From: an uncultured Lachnospiraceae bacterium
GTDB taxonomy: Bacteria; Bacillota; Clostridia; Lachnospirales; Lachnospiraceae
DNA length: 22,584 bases
Direction: 5' to 3'
NCBI GenBank assembly: GCA_947565255.1
Contig: CANOFI010000012.1
Location: forward strand, 1 to 22,584
Shown in pieces: positions 6,991 through 14,195 of this stretch (position 1 is the stretch's first letter; every line of letters begins with the position of its first letter). The position numbers were made by a program, and so were the translations under genes. The notes beneath the pieces were generated by a model. The model did no database searches. It had not been told where the DNA came from and saw only the letters and a list, made by a program, of their open reading frames with translations.

Positions 6991-9138
6991 TCAGAATGGC
7001 TGTGTATATAACGTGCTTCCATCCTGCAGAGAAACGGAATATATCTGGCAGAAATCCTGAATAAACAAGGTGTCACCGATATAAACGGCACGAATCTCGT
7101 CAATCCATGTATCCGACATAAGCTCTGTCTTTGTCACCTGCACAAAGCCCTGGCTTTCGTCATAGCGGTACGTGCAGTAAAAGCTGTCTTCTCCGTCTGT
7201 AGTGGTTGCAAAGCCAAACAAATTCTTTTTCACATTTACCAGCACGGCTTTATAATTATACTGGGATGAAGTGGAAACCACGCTCTCATCGACCAGCATA
7301 TGCCTCTGCTGCACATTTGCCAGGTCCGCTGTGTCAAACATTGCCAGCTTCATGCCATTTCGCACCGTACGGTCCTGGTCTTCATAATAGGTCGTCTCCC
7401 AGCCGATTCCCAGCAGACGGTTTTCTCCGTACGGATGTAAGTATTCTGAAAATCCGCTGATTTTTAATTCGCCGAGAATAACCGGATTCGAAGGGTCTGA
7501 CAAGTCTACAGAAAAAAGCGGGTCTACCTGCCGGTATGTCACAAAATAACCGACATTTCCCATAAAACGGGCAGAATAAATCTTTTCTCCTTTGGCTAAA
7601 TCCTCAATTTTTCCGACTATCTGCATCTGTTCATCCAGCACAAAAAGCTGATTAACCGTCTCATATACAAGTTTATCTTCAGTGAATGCGTCCCATCCAT
7701 TTTTCTCCAACTCGTCTGTGTTATCTTTTGTCGTAACCAGACGCAGGCAGCCTTCGTGCTCATCCATGGAAAAATTATCATTCAGCCAGCCATCGACACT
7801 TCCCGTTGCCACGGGATCCATTTTTCCGTCCTGATAGGAAAATTTGCTGATTTTGGTCTTTGATGCGCTGTCCGGGTCCGTCTCTGCAATATAAATGTTA
7901 TTCTGGCTGATGTAGTATATCTCACTGTTCATCATCACCGCAAAACGGTCTGCTATCGTACCGGGCTCAGATACCTTTACAGATACCCCTACCAGGTATC
8001 CCTGTGCCTGCTTAATATCAGGGATATAGACCTCCTGCGGCTCTAACTGCTCTCCCTGCACACAGGGAACAAAACCTCTCGTATCACCCTTATGTTCATC
8101 ATCCATATACAGATACTGGTCAGAATAAGAAGTAAATACATACAGACATCCATTGACCAGTCTCGATGTATCATAAAAGCCTTCCACGCGAAGCCTTCCT
8201 ATCTCCTGCGGAGCCGTTCTGTCCGTAATATCATACGTACAAATATAGGTTTCCCCCTGATTTGCATAGAAATAGTCTTCATAATAAGCCCTTTTCTCTG
8301 TCTGGCTTTTCCCTGCCAGCACCACAAGCCTGTTCTCCTGCAGATACATCTCTACTATGTCAAGCCCATCCTTCTGCAAATCAAGTACGGACAGCTGCTG
8401 CAGCTTTCCGGCTGCATCAGGCTGGAAAATATAAACCGCTTCTTTTTCATTTCCTGTTCTATACCTTGAATTTTCAGATGTATCCTTCTGGTGCCCCAGC
8501 GTATAAATATAGGTTCCGTCCGTCAGCATCCGGTCTGCTTCCCCAACCCCCTCCTCCCGTACATTGGTTGTAGAAAAATCCGCGTTATCCGTCGTATCTT
8601 CAGCTGTCTTCTGTTCTATCCCATAAACCTCGTTTCCTACACTTTCTTCAGCCGCAAACTCCCCCTTGGTCATCACAGATTTTATGCCATTGCCTGCCAC
8701 ATCCTCACAATCGTACATTCTTCCATTGTTTCCCGCATGCAGAAGCTCCCATATCTGGTCATAGTCCTTTGCCGCAGAAATGCCTTCTGCCTTCAAAAGC
8801 TTTTCGCCCTTTGAAACTTTCCCGCCCTTTGAAACCTTCTCCTTTTTCACAGTCTCTAATCCGCCATGTCCCGTACTGTGTCCGGGCAGCGGCACCCAGC
8901 CATTGACCACAACCGTCAGTGCAAGAGCCAGCACCGCCGCCGTACCTGCCAGAGCATAAAATGGTTTTTTCCAGTTCCAGTTTTTCTTTTTATTTTTTGT
9001 ATCTTCTTCTGCGGCAATCCGGCCCTGTGACTGCAAAAGCTTCTCCACTGCCTCCGGCTTTAGGCTGTCCGGCACCGGTTCTGCTGACACACTGTCAGCT
9101 ATTTTTTTATATAACTCATCTTGTCTTTTTAACTTCAT
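6991..9138 (-). CDS. Membrane-anchored beta-propeller protein, probable anti-sigma factor/sensor
   Basis: From the chosen start this is 715 residues. The N-terminal 55-60 residues are cytoplasmic and charged. One membrane segment follows (about 60-82), then a low-complexity Lys/Gly/Ser linker, then a long extracellular C-terminal beta-propeller of the Beta_propel type (PF09826-like). The propeller starts with the signature TTNVREEGVGEAD...TDGTYIYTLG at about 190. It lies directly downstream of an ECF sigma gene and has the layout of an anti-sigma factor, so the short inner domain probably binds the sigma factor and the propeller senses an outside signal. No zinc HxxxCxxC anti-sigma motif is present. 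An upstream in-frame ATG at 9192 exists, but ATG 9138 has AAGGGG seven bases away and is preferred. Confidence 0.8.
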   Translation of the reverse strand: MKLKRQDELYKKIADSVSAEPVPDSLKPEAVEKLLQSQGRIAAEEDTKNKKKNWNWKKPFYALAGTAAVLALALTVVVNGWVPLPGHSTGHGGLETVKKEKVSKGGKVSKGEKLLKAEGISAAKDYDQIWELLHAGNNGRMYDCEDVAGNGIKSVMTKGEFAAEESVGNEVYGIEQKTAEDTTDNADFSTTNVREEGVGEADRMLTDGTYIYTLGHQKDTSENSRYRTGNEKEAVYIFQPDAAGKLQQLSVLDLQKDGLDIVEMYLQENRLVVLAGKSQTEKRAYYEDYFYANQGETYICTYDITDRTAPQEIGRLRVEGFYDTSRLVNGCLYVFTSYSDQYLYMDDEHKGDTRGFVPCVQGEQLEPQEVYIPDIKQAQGYLVGVSVKVSEPGTIADRFAVMMNSEIYYISQNNIYIAETDPDSASKTKISKFSYQDGKMDPVATGSVDGWLNDNFSMDEHEGCLRLVTTKDNTDELEKNGWDAFTEDKLVYETVNQLFVLDEQMQIVGKIEDLAKGEKIYSARFMGNVGYFVTYRQVDPLFSVDLSDPSNPVILGELKISGFSEYLHPYGENRLLGIGWETTYYEDQDRTVRNGMKLAMFDTADLANVQQRHMLVDESVVSTSSQYNYKAVLVNVKKNLFGFATTTDGEDSFYCTYRYDESQGFVQVTKTELMSDTWIDEIRAVYIGDTLFIQDFCQIYSVSLQDGSTLYTQPF

Positions 9139-9252
9139 AAAATTACCCCTTTCTGCAACATTCACCCCTGCATCGTTTCCAGACGACAGCATGGTTCTGG
9201 TTTTCCTGTCATAAATACAGTCTTATATTTCACAGCATTTATGTACGCAGCA

Positions 9253-9777
9253 TTACAGCGTCAGCATACTCTGCACCTTTTCCAGGCTCCTTTTTAGCTT
9301 TGAACGCACTGTCCCGGGACGCATGCCCATATGCTCTCCAATCTCTCTGCTTGTATAGCCGGCAAGCACAGACATTCCTATAATCTGACGCTCCTCTTCT
9401 TTTAAAACCAGCAGTGCCTTGCGGATATCGATGCCCAGTACAGCGGCATCCACCCAGTCCTCTCCGGAATGATTGTGCGCACCCGCGGCATCAGACAGTT
9501 CTGCCTCTTTTTTTAAATACTGCTTTCGCTTCCTCTTACAAATGTTTGTGACAATCTGAAACATCCATCCGCGAAATGCCCCTTCCTCCCGAAGATTCCG
9601 TATACCGGAAAACGCTGCAAGCACCGCCTCGCTGACTGCATCCTCCGCATCCTGCCTGCTCTGCAGCATATAGAATGCATACCGGTACAAATCTTCGTAG
9701 ATTGCCTCATATAACATTGCAAACGCATGTGTATCTCCCTGTTTTGCCTTTGCGATCATACTTTTTTCTTCATCCAT
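9253..9777 (-). CDS. RNA polymerase sigma factor, ECF subfamily
   Basis: This 174-residue protein has both core sigma-70 regions: region 2 at about 20-85 (DLYRYAFYMLQSRQDAEDAVSE, then FRGWMFQIVTNICKRKRKQ) and region 4 at about 118-168 with the helix-turn-helix YTSREIGEHMGMRPGTVRSK. ECF sigmas redirect RNA polymerase to stress or envelope genes and are held by a co-encoded anti-sigma factor, here most likely the next gene downstream. An upstream ATG at 9801 has no clear ribosome site, whereas ATG 9777 has AAGGAAA seven bases away. I see no confident ECF-type promoter in front of it; a TGTAAC followed by CGTA is present but with too long a gap. Confidence 0.9.
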   Translation of the reverse strand: MDEEKSMIAKAKQGDTHAFAMLYEAIYEDLYRYAFYMLQSRQDAEDAVSEAVLAAFSGIRNLREEGAFRGWMFQIVTNICKRKRKQYLKKEAELSDAAGAHNHSGEDWVDAAVLGIDIRKALLVLKEEERQIIGMSVLAGYTSREIGEHMGMRPGTVRSKLKRSLEKVQSMLTL

Positions 9778-9868
9778 GGCTTTCCTTTCCGAATTGAACA
9801 TATGTTCTTTTTTGTTCTCTTCTTTTCACGTACGTTCATACTATAAGTGTACACAGAGTTACAAAGTG

Positions 9869-9897
9869 TTGCATTAATTTTGGATTTAAGTTAAAAT
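9869..9897 (+). promoter_or_regulatory. Sigma-A promoter of the DUF2752 gene
   Basis: TTGCAT (9869-9874) and TAAAAT (9892-9897) are exactly 17 bases apart on the plus strand. The coding start follows about 70 bases later. The same 190-base interval must also hold the promoter of the divergent sigma gene. Confidence 0.55.
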
Positions 9898-9968
9898 AAT
9901 GCCAAGCAGAGGTTCACAAATGCTTAAATGATGTTGCATAATGTTAATTGACATGAAAGGGGCCCGAC

Positions 9969-10373
9969 ATGCCGGACAAAACAAAAAAAACAGCATACGT
10001 GCGCATCCTTATATGGATTGTCTGCATTGCAGCTGTCCTTTTCTATTTTTACAGATGTCCGATGGAATATTTTTTGGGCATTCCCTGCCCCGGATGCGGC
10101 ATGTCAAGAGCGCTGCTTGCATTTGTACATCTGGATTTTATAAAGGCCTTTTATTTCCATCCGCTGTTCTGGCTTGTGCCTGCCGCCGCCGTCTTATGGA
10201 TTCTGGACCGTCTTCATATTTTCATATTTTCAAAAAAAATCCGCCAGCGTCTGCTTTTATGGACTGGTATTTTATTTCTGCTGGTTTATGCCATCCGCCT
10301 GCTCTTTGGCTCGCCCGTCACGCATCCGCATTTCCGGCAGTCCGTCCTCGGGCATCTGTTCCTCGGGGACTGA
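9969..10373 (+). CDS. DUF2752 domain-containing membrane protein
   Basis: This 134-residue protein has three hydrophobic segments (about 10-30, 64-82 and 92-112). It carries the DUF2752 signature CPGCGMSRA after the first segment, followed by the conserved FYFHPLFW region. The paired cysteines suggest a metal site or disulfide at the membrane face; the family's function is unknown. AAAGGGG lies six bases upstream of the ATG. The last 102 bases overlap the 3' end of the convergent transporter gene on the other strand. A longer ORF in another frame from 9941 is a shadow. Confidence 0.85.
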   Translation: MPDKTKKTAYVRILIWIVCIAAVLFYFYRCPMEYFLGIPCPGCGMSRALLAFVHLDFIKAFYFHPLFWLVPAAAVLWILDRLHIFIFSKKIRQRLLLWTGILFLLVYAIRLLFGSPVTHPHFRQSVLGHLFLGD

Positions 10374-11300
10374 ATGGCTCCCCTTTGCATTTACCAGAAA
10401 AATTCCCGCGCACACCAGAAAAAGCGCTCCAAAGCATGCCATATTCAGGCTGTCTCCTTCCCGCAGAAACAGCGCTGAAAAAATCACGCCGAATACCGGG
10501 TTCATCAGTCCGAACACGGTCACTCTGGAAACCGGATTATAGTTCAGCAAAATTCCCCACAACGAATAGGCCACTGCGGAAAGCAGCCCGAGATACCCGA
10601 GTATGGCGAGGCCCGCACCCGTAACTGCCTGTATTTTTCCGCCCAGCAGCAGGCCGCATACAATCATAAGCAGCCCGCCCGCAAAAAACTGGCAGCCGCT
10701 CAGTACAACCGGTTTCTCCTCTTTGGCATACCGCTTCAGCAATACGGACGAAAACGCATAGGCGATGGTTGACAATGCAATAAAGCCTTCCCCGTTCCAG
10801 GCGAACTCCAGTTCGATTTTCTCTCCGCCGAGGTTCACCAGAACCACACCGGCAAATCCTATCAGACTGCCCAGTATTTTTCTCGCCGTCAGCACTTCCT
10901 GCCGGAACAAAAGACTGGCAGCCAGTATTGCCACAAATACATTCATTCCGCCGATTATTGACGCCTTGACCCCGGTTGTGTGTGCCAGCCCGACATAAAA
11001 AAATACATACTGCGCCACAGTCTGTATCAGCGCCAGCTTTCCAATTTTTCCTAGAGAGCTTCGTTTCGGCAGCATCCATTTCCGCTCCAGCAGGCTTCCC
11101 AGCAGTATGGCAAACACTCCTGCAAGTGTAAAACGACATCCCGCAAACAAAATCTGTGCCCCGACATCATCCGGCGGAATTCGAAACAGGCCATACCCTA
11201 TCTTTATGCAGGGAAATGCACTTCCCCACAATGCACAGCAAACCATCGCGCAGAGCCATACAATATATGTTTTTTTCATCCATTTGTCCAGATTATGCAT
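10272..11300 (-). CDS. EamA-family (drug/metabolite transporter superfamily) permease
   Basis: This 342-residue protein has about ten predicted membrane helices in two homologous EamA halves (about 13-150 and 170-300). Typical motifs include the early ALWGSAFPCIKIG and the late LMNPVFGVIFSALFLRE. Such carriers export amino acids, metabolites or drugs; the substrate cannot be read from sequence. The last 35 or so residues form a hydrophilic, charged tail, longer than usual, and this tail is encoded opposite the end of the DUF2752 gene. The start has AAGGGA eleven bases upstream; Met8 is possible but has no ribosome site. Confidence 0.88.
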   Translation of the reverse strand: MHNLDKWMKKTYIVWLCAMVCCALWGSAFPCIKIGYGLFRIPPDDVGAQILFAGCRFTLAGVFAILLGSLLERKWMLPKRSSLGKIGKLALIQTVAQYVFFYVGLAHTTGVKASIIGGMNVFVAILAASLLFRQEVLTARKILGSLIGFAGVVLVNLGGEKIELEFAWNGEGFIALSTIAYAFSSVLLKRYAKEEKPVVLSGCQFFAGGLLMIVCGLLLGGKIQAVTGAGLAILGYLGLLSAVAYSLWGILLNYNPVSRVTVFGLMNPVFGVIFSALFLREGDSLNMACFGALFLVCAGIFLVNAKGSHSVPEEQMPEDGLPEMRMRDGRAKEQADGINQQK

Positions 11301-11427
11301 GATTGGTCTATTCCCTTTTCCATAGCAGGCATTTAGTACAATTGATTTATCATTATTATAATTTATATATAGATATTTTATCTTAATTTTTTCCTTGCAT
11401 TTTTCTTTTTTATATGGTATAAACTAA

Positions 11428-12018
11428 TTAGAGATAAGACCATTTTCCGTCCCCATTGTCCCGATTCCATGAATCGGTTGACCGGACAGATAGATGGTCT
11501 TTTCTATTGTCTATCGAATACCCGTAAAATCCCCCATTTTTTATTACCACAATTTTTTCTACAAACCTTATATGTCGTGAAGCATAGATTTCTTCTATCT
11601 GTCTTATAACATCTTCCTCTGATAGCGGACACTCTGTAATATCAAAAATAAAATTCGGAGACTGTTTCTTTTTCTTTGCAAGCATATTGTAAAGTAAGTT
11701 CTTACCTCTGCCAAGAGGGGATTTCAAATCAAATCTATCCCCGTCAATCATATAATCTGGTGTCTGCACACCCTGCGGCATCATTATCTGTGGTACAAAT
11801 GCAACAGATTTCCCATACTTCTCGCTTAATATGGCTGCAATCTCCCTTTCATGCTCTGTTGGACGAATTATGACATGTTTTCCATCCACCTTGTACGTCG
11901 TGCCATTGGCTACGTATTCCTGCTTTTCAGTGACAATTCCTTTTACCTCTTTTATTTTTGTCCATTCATATGTAATATCCATAGGATTAATTGTATCATC
12001 AGGACTGATTTCTTGCAA
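11428..12018 (-). CDS. Orphan CdiA_C-like tRNase toxin domain, probable 3' fragment
   Basis: These 196 residues resemble the CdiA C-terminal tRNase toxin domain (BECR nuclease fold), also found at the ends of phage and integrative-element proteins. Recognisable blocks are KVDGKHVII (43-51), TPDYMIDGDRFDLKS (86-100), KKKKQSPNFIFDITECPLS (115-133) and FVEKIVVIKNG (152-162). The frame starts after a TGA at 12059-12061. It offers only TTG at 12018 or ATG at 11982, neither with a proper ribosome site, so this is probably the detached tail of a larger protein. No delivery domain, signal peptide or immunity gene is beside it. The 127 bases downstream are AT-rich with no ORF. The family call comes from motif memory and is moderately sure; expression is doubtful. 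Confidence 0.55.
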   Translation of the reverse strand: MQEISPDDTINPMDITYEWTKIKEVKGIVTEKQEYVANGTTYKVDGKHVIIRPTEHEREIAAILSEKYGKSVAFVPQIMMPQGVQTPDYMIDGDRFDLKSPLGRGKNLLYNMLAKKKKQSPNFIFDITECPLSEEDVIRQIEEIYASRHIRFVEKIVVIKNGGFYGYSIDNRKDHLSVRSTDSWNRDNGDGKWSYL

Positions 12019-12060
12019 GCCTGACTTGACACCTTCGACAAAACTATTGTTTTCATGATT

Positions 12061-12417
12061 TCAACACGGAATAAGTAACAACAATATCAGTAACAAAAAA
12101 CCAGCATTTACAAGCCTTGTGCATATAACGAATAACCATACCATAAAATAAATAATGACATTTTTATCCTGAAATGGTATAATGTCCACGAAAGCAATGA
12201 GCAGTGCGGAAAAGGACGAAGATAAATTTTTGTCACGCCTGCATGTAAAAAAATTTATCTTTGGCCTTTTCCATAGGGCGAACGCCCGTGACTTCGGGAA
12301 ATCTTTGATTTCCTGAAGTCGCACTGCGGAGTAGAGATAAGGTACAATATCCAAAAACAGTATCCACAGTAAAAAGCAAAGAATAATTGCAAAAAACCCG
12401 CTTAAATCCAACAACAT
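12061..12417 (-). CDS. Possible small hydrophobic membrane protein containing a palindromic element
   Basis: From ATG 12417 the frame gives 118 residues: one or two membrane-like stretches (about 1-32), a basic middle (about 35-70) and two hydrophobic stretches to the end. The middle is encoded by the palindromic element at 12201-12327, which stays open in this frame. The start has no convincing ribosome site and overlaps the leader of the DUF362 gene. It could be a real membrane protein with an inserted element, a remnant, or chance. The longer version starting at 12615 runs antisense through DUF362 and is not credible. Confidence 0.25.
   Translation of the reverse strand: MLLDLSGFFAIILCFLLWILFLDIVPYLYSAVRLQEIKDFPKSRAFALWKRPKINFFTCRRDKNLSSSFSALLIAFVDIIPFQDKNVIIYFMVWLFVICTRLVNAGFLLLILLLLIPC
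12201..12327. repeat. Cloverleaf-like palindromic element
   Basis: An outer stem, GCAGTGCG (12201-12208) with CGCACTGC (12320-12327), encloses three hairpins. The first is a stem of about 23 bp from 12208-12231 with 12249-12272, with a single mismatch. The second is GGGC/GCCC with a GAAC loop at 12276-12287. The third is a 14-bp stem, 12290-12303 with 12307-12320, with one G-U wobble and a TTT loop. Nearly every base is paired. It looks like a dispersed bacterial palindromic repeat or structured RNA, not a simple terminator. No target-site duplication is obvious. The rest of the 384-base gap (12061-12444) holds only the doubtful hydrophobic ORF and the DUF362 leader. Confidence 0.75.
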
Positions 12418-12444
12418 AAACAGCCAGAAAGGACTTCCCCCCAC

Positions 12445-13539
12445 ATGAAAAAAAACGACATTTATATTATACAGGGCACAGACTACCGGCAGATGACGAT
12501 TGACCTTCTGAAAAGCGCCAATCTTGCAGAAGATATCAAAGACAAAAACAAAAGAATCGGCATCAAGCCCAACATCCTTGGAACAGTAAAAGCATCCGAA
12601 GGGGCGACCACACATCCTGAGTTGGTAGACGGTGTATTAACCTATCTCCTGGAGTACGGATTTACCAATCTTGTAGTGCTGGAAAGCTCCTGGGTCGGCG
12701 ATCTCACTTCGCGGGCAGTAAAATATACCGGCATTTACGACATATGCGAAAAACACAAAATCCCCTTTATCGATTTACAGAAAGACACCTCGCAGGTTTT
12801 AGACGGAGCGGGCATGCAAATCCGCGTCTGTGATGAGGCGCTGAAGCTGGATTACCTTATCAACCTTCCGGTCGTAAAGGGCCACTGCCAGACTACCGTC
12901 ACGTGCGCCCTGAAAAACAGCAAGGGACTGATTCCCAATTCTGAAAAACGCAGATTCCATACGCTCGGACTTCATGCCCCGATTGCACATCTGAATACAA
13001 TCATCCACCAGGATTTTATACTGGCCGACAACATCTGCGGCGACCTGGATTTTGAGGAGGGCGGCAACCCCGTCACAATGAACCGCATACTCGGATTCAA
13101 AGACCCCGTGCTGTGCGACAGCTTTGCAGCGGAAAGCATGGGCCATAAGCCTCACGCAGTCGAATATATCCGGCTGGCGGAGCAGTTAGGCATCGGCAGC
13201 ACAGACGTGGCCCATGCCAATATCATTCCGCTGAATGAGGGGGCTTATGAGACAAAAAAAATGCACAAGACCGCCCGGGTATCCAGGCTCGCCGCGTATG
13301 CAGCGCCGAAGGATGCATGCTCTGCCTGCTATGGCTCCCTGATTTACGCACTGTCGCGTCTGGACAAAACCGGTCTGCTGAAAAACAAAGAAAAGGCGAG
13401 CATTGCTATCGGCCAGGGATACCGCAAACAAACCGGATCCCTCGGCATTGGACAGTGTACGCAGTGCTTCACAAAGAGTCTGGGAGGCTGTCCTCCAAAA
13501 GCAGTTGATATCGTGGAGTTTTTGAAAAAAGAATGGTAA
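12445..13539 (+). CDS. DUF362 domain-containing iron-sulfur protein
   Basis: This 364-residue protein is of the DUF362 type, seen in ferredoxin-like and uncharacterised anaerobe proteins. Family features include RIGIKPNILGTVKASEGATTHPELV (near 38-62), the DYLINLPVVKGH block (136-147) and the CALKNSKGLIP block (154-164). The C-terminus carries cysteines C292-x2-C295, C338-x2-C341 and C349, likely iron-sulfur ligands but not a complete pair of standard ferredoxin motifs. The substrate is unknown. The ATG follows AAGGA by eleven bases. The gene converges with the metallophosphoesterase gene 36 bases away and has no clear partner. Confidence 0.85.
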   Translation: MKKNDIYIIQGTDYRQMTIDLLKSANLAEDIKDKNKRIGIKPNILGTVKASEGATTHPELVDGVLTYLLEYGFTNLVVLESSWVGDLTSRAVKYTGIYDICEKHKIPFIDLQKDTSQVLDGAGMQIRVCDEALKLDYLINLPVVKGHCQTTVTCALKNSKGLIPNSEKRRFHTLGLHAPIAHLNTIIHQDFILADNICGDLDFEEGGNPVTMNRILGFKDPVLCDSFAAESMGHKPHAVEYIRLAEQLGIGSTDVAHANIIPLNEGAYETKKMHKTARVSRLAAYAAPKDACSACYGSLIYALSRLDKTGLLKNKEKASIAIGQGYRKQTGSLGIGQCTQCFTKSLGGCPPKAVDIVEFLKKEW

Positions 13540-13574
13540 CCCTCTGCGCCGCAGCATACTCTTTTTTCTTTGCG

Positions 13575-14195
13575 TCAGGACAGATTTTCCTTTACATCCT
13601 CCGCCTCAAACTCGAAAACACATTTTTCAAACGCATTGATTACATGTGTTTCCCTGTACTTATCGTACCGCTTATACGTTCTGCCATAGGACATATGGAC
13701 ATGCCCGTGCAAAAAAAATTTTGGCTTATATTTCTCCATCAGTCCGAGAAAGGCGCGGAAGCCCTGGTGAGGCAAATCCATGCCATCGTTCAGCTGATAG
13801 GCCGGCGCATGGGTTACCAGAATGTCGAACCCTCTGCGACGCCACAGCTGAAAACGCAGCTTCCGCACACGGTTCTGCATTTTATATTCGGTATACTGGT
13901 GGTCACCGGGTTTATAACGCATAGACCCCCCAAGTCCCAGTATCCGGATTCCTTTATACACGAAAATGGTGTCTTCAATGCAGGTACAGCCCTCGGGAGG
14001 TACCTTTTTGTATTTTGTATCATGATTTCCATGTACATACAAAACAGGCACAGAAGTCATTGTCACCAGAAAAGAGAGATATTTCGGGTCCAAATCCCCA
14101 CAGGATATAATTAAATCAATATCGTCTAACCTGCCTTTTTCATAAAAATCCCATAAATATTTTGATTCTTTATCTGCAATGGCAAGTATTTTCAT
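13575..14195 (-). CDS. Metallophosphoesterase family protein
   Basis: This 206-residue calcineurin-like phosphoesterase has the metal-binding motifs GD (33-34, CGDLD), GNHD (56-59), TH in VTHAP (128-129) and HGHVH (163-167). The first motif is unusual: the expected D-x-H near residue 8 reads D8-K-E10, so one metal ligand is changed. The substrate cannot be told from sequence. Its ATG overlaps the stop codon of the BMP-domain gene (ATGA), which suggests coupled translation and a joint role in sensing or processing a small molecule. Confidence 0.87.
   Translation of the reverse strand: MKILAIADKESKYLWDFYEKGRLDDIDLIISCGDLDPKYLSFLVTMTSVPVLYVHGNHDTKYKKVPPEGCTCIEDTIFVYKGIRILGLGGSMRYKPGDHQYTEYKMQNRVRKLRFQLWRRRGFDILVTHAPAYQLNDGMDLPHQGFRAFLGLMEKYKPKFFLHGHVHMSYGRTYKRYDKYRETHVINAFEKCVFEFEAEDVKENLS

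Noticed and set aside
9941..10624. A 227-residue plus-strand frame overlapping the DUF2752 gene.
   Set aside because: The overlapping 134-residue frame has the DUF2752 motif CPGCGMSRA, membrane segments and a ribosome site. The longer frame has biased composition and crosses the transporter gene antisense.
12418..12615. Upstream extension of the minus-strand hydrophobic ORF to ATG 12615.
   Set aside because: It runs antisense through the first codons of the well-supported DUF362 gene and has no ribosome site; at most the part from 12417 might be real.
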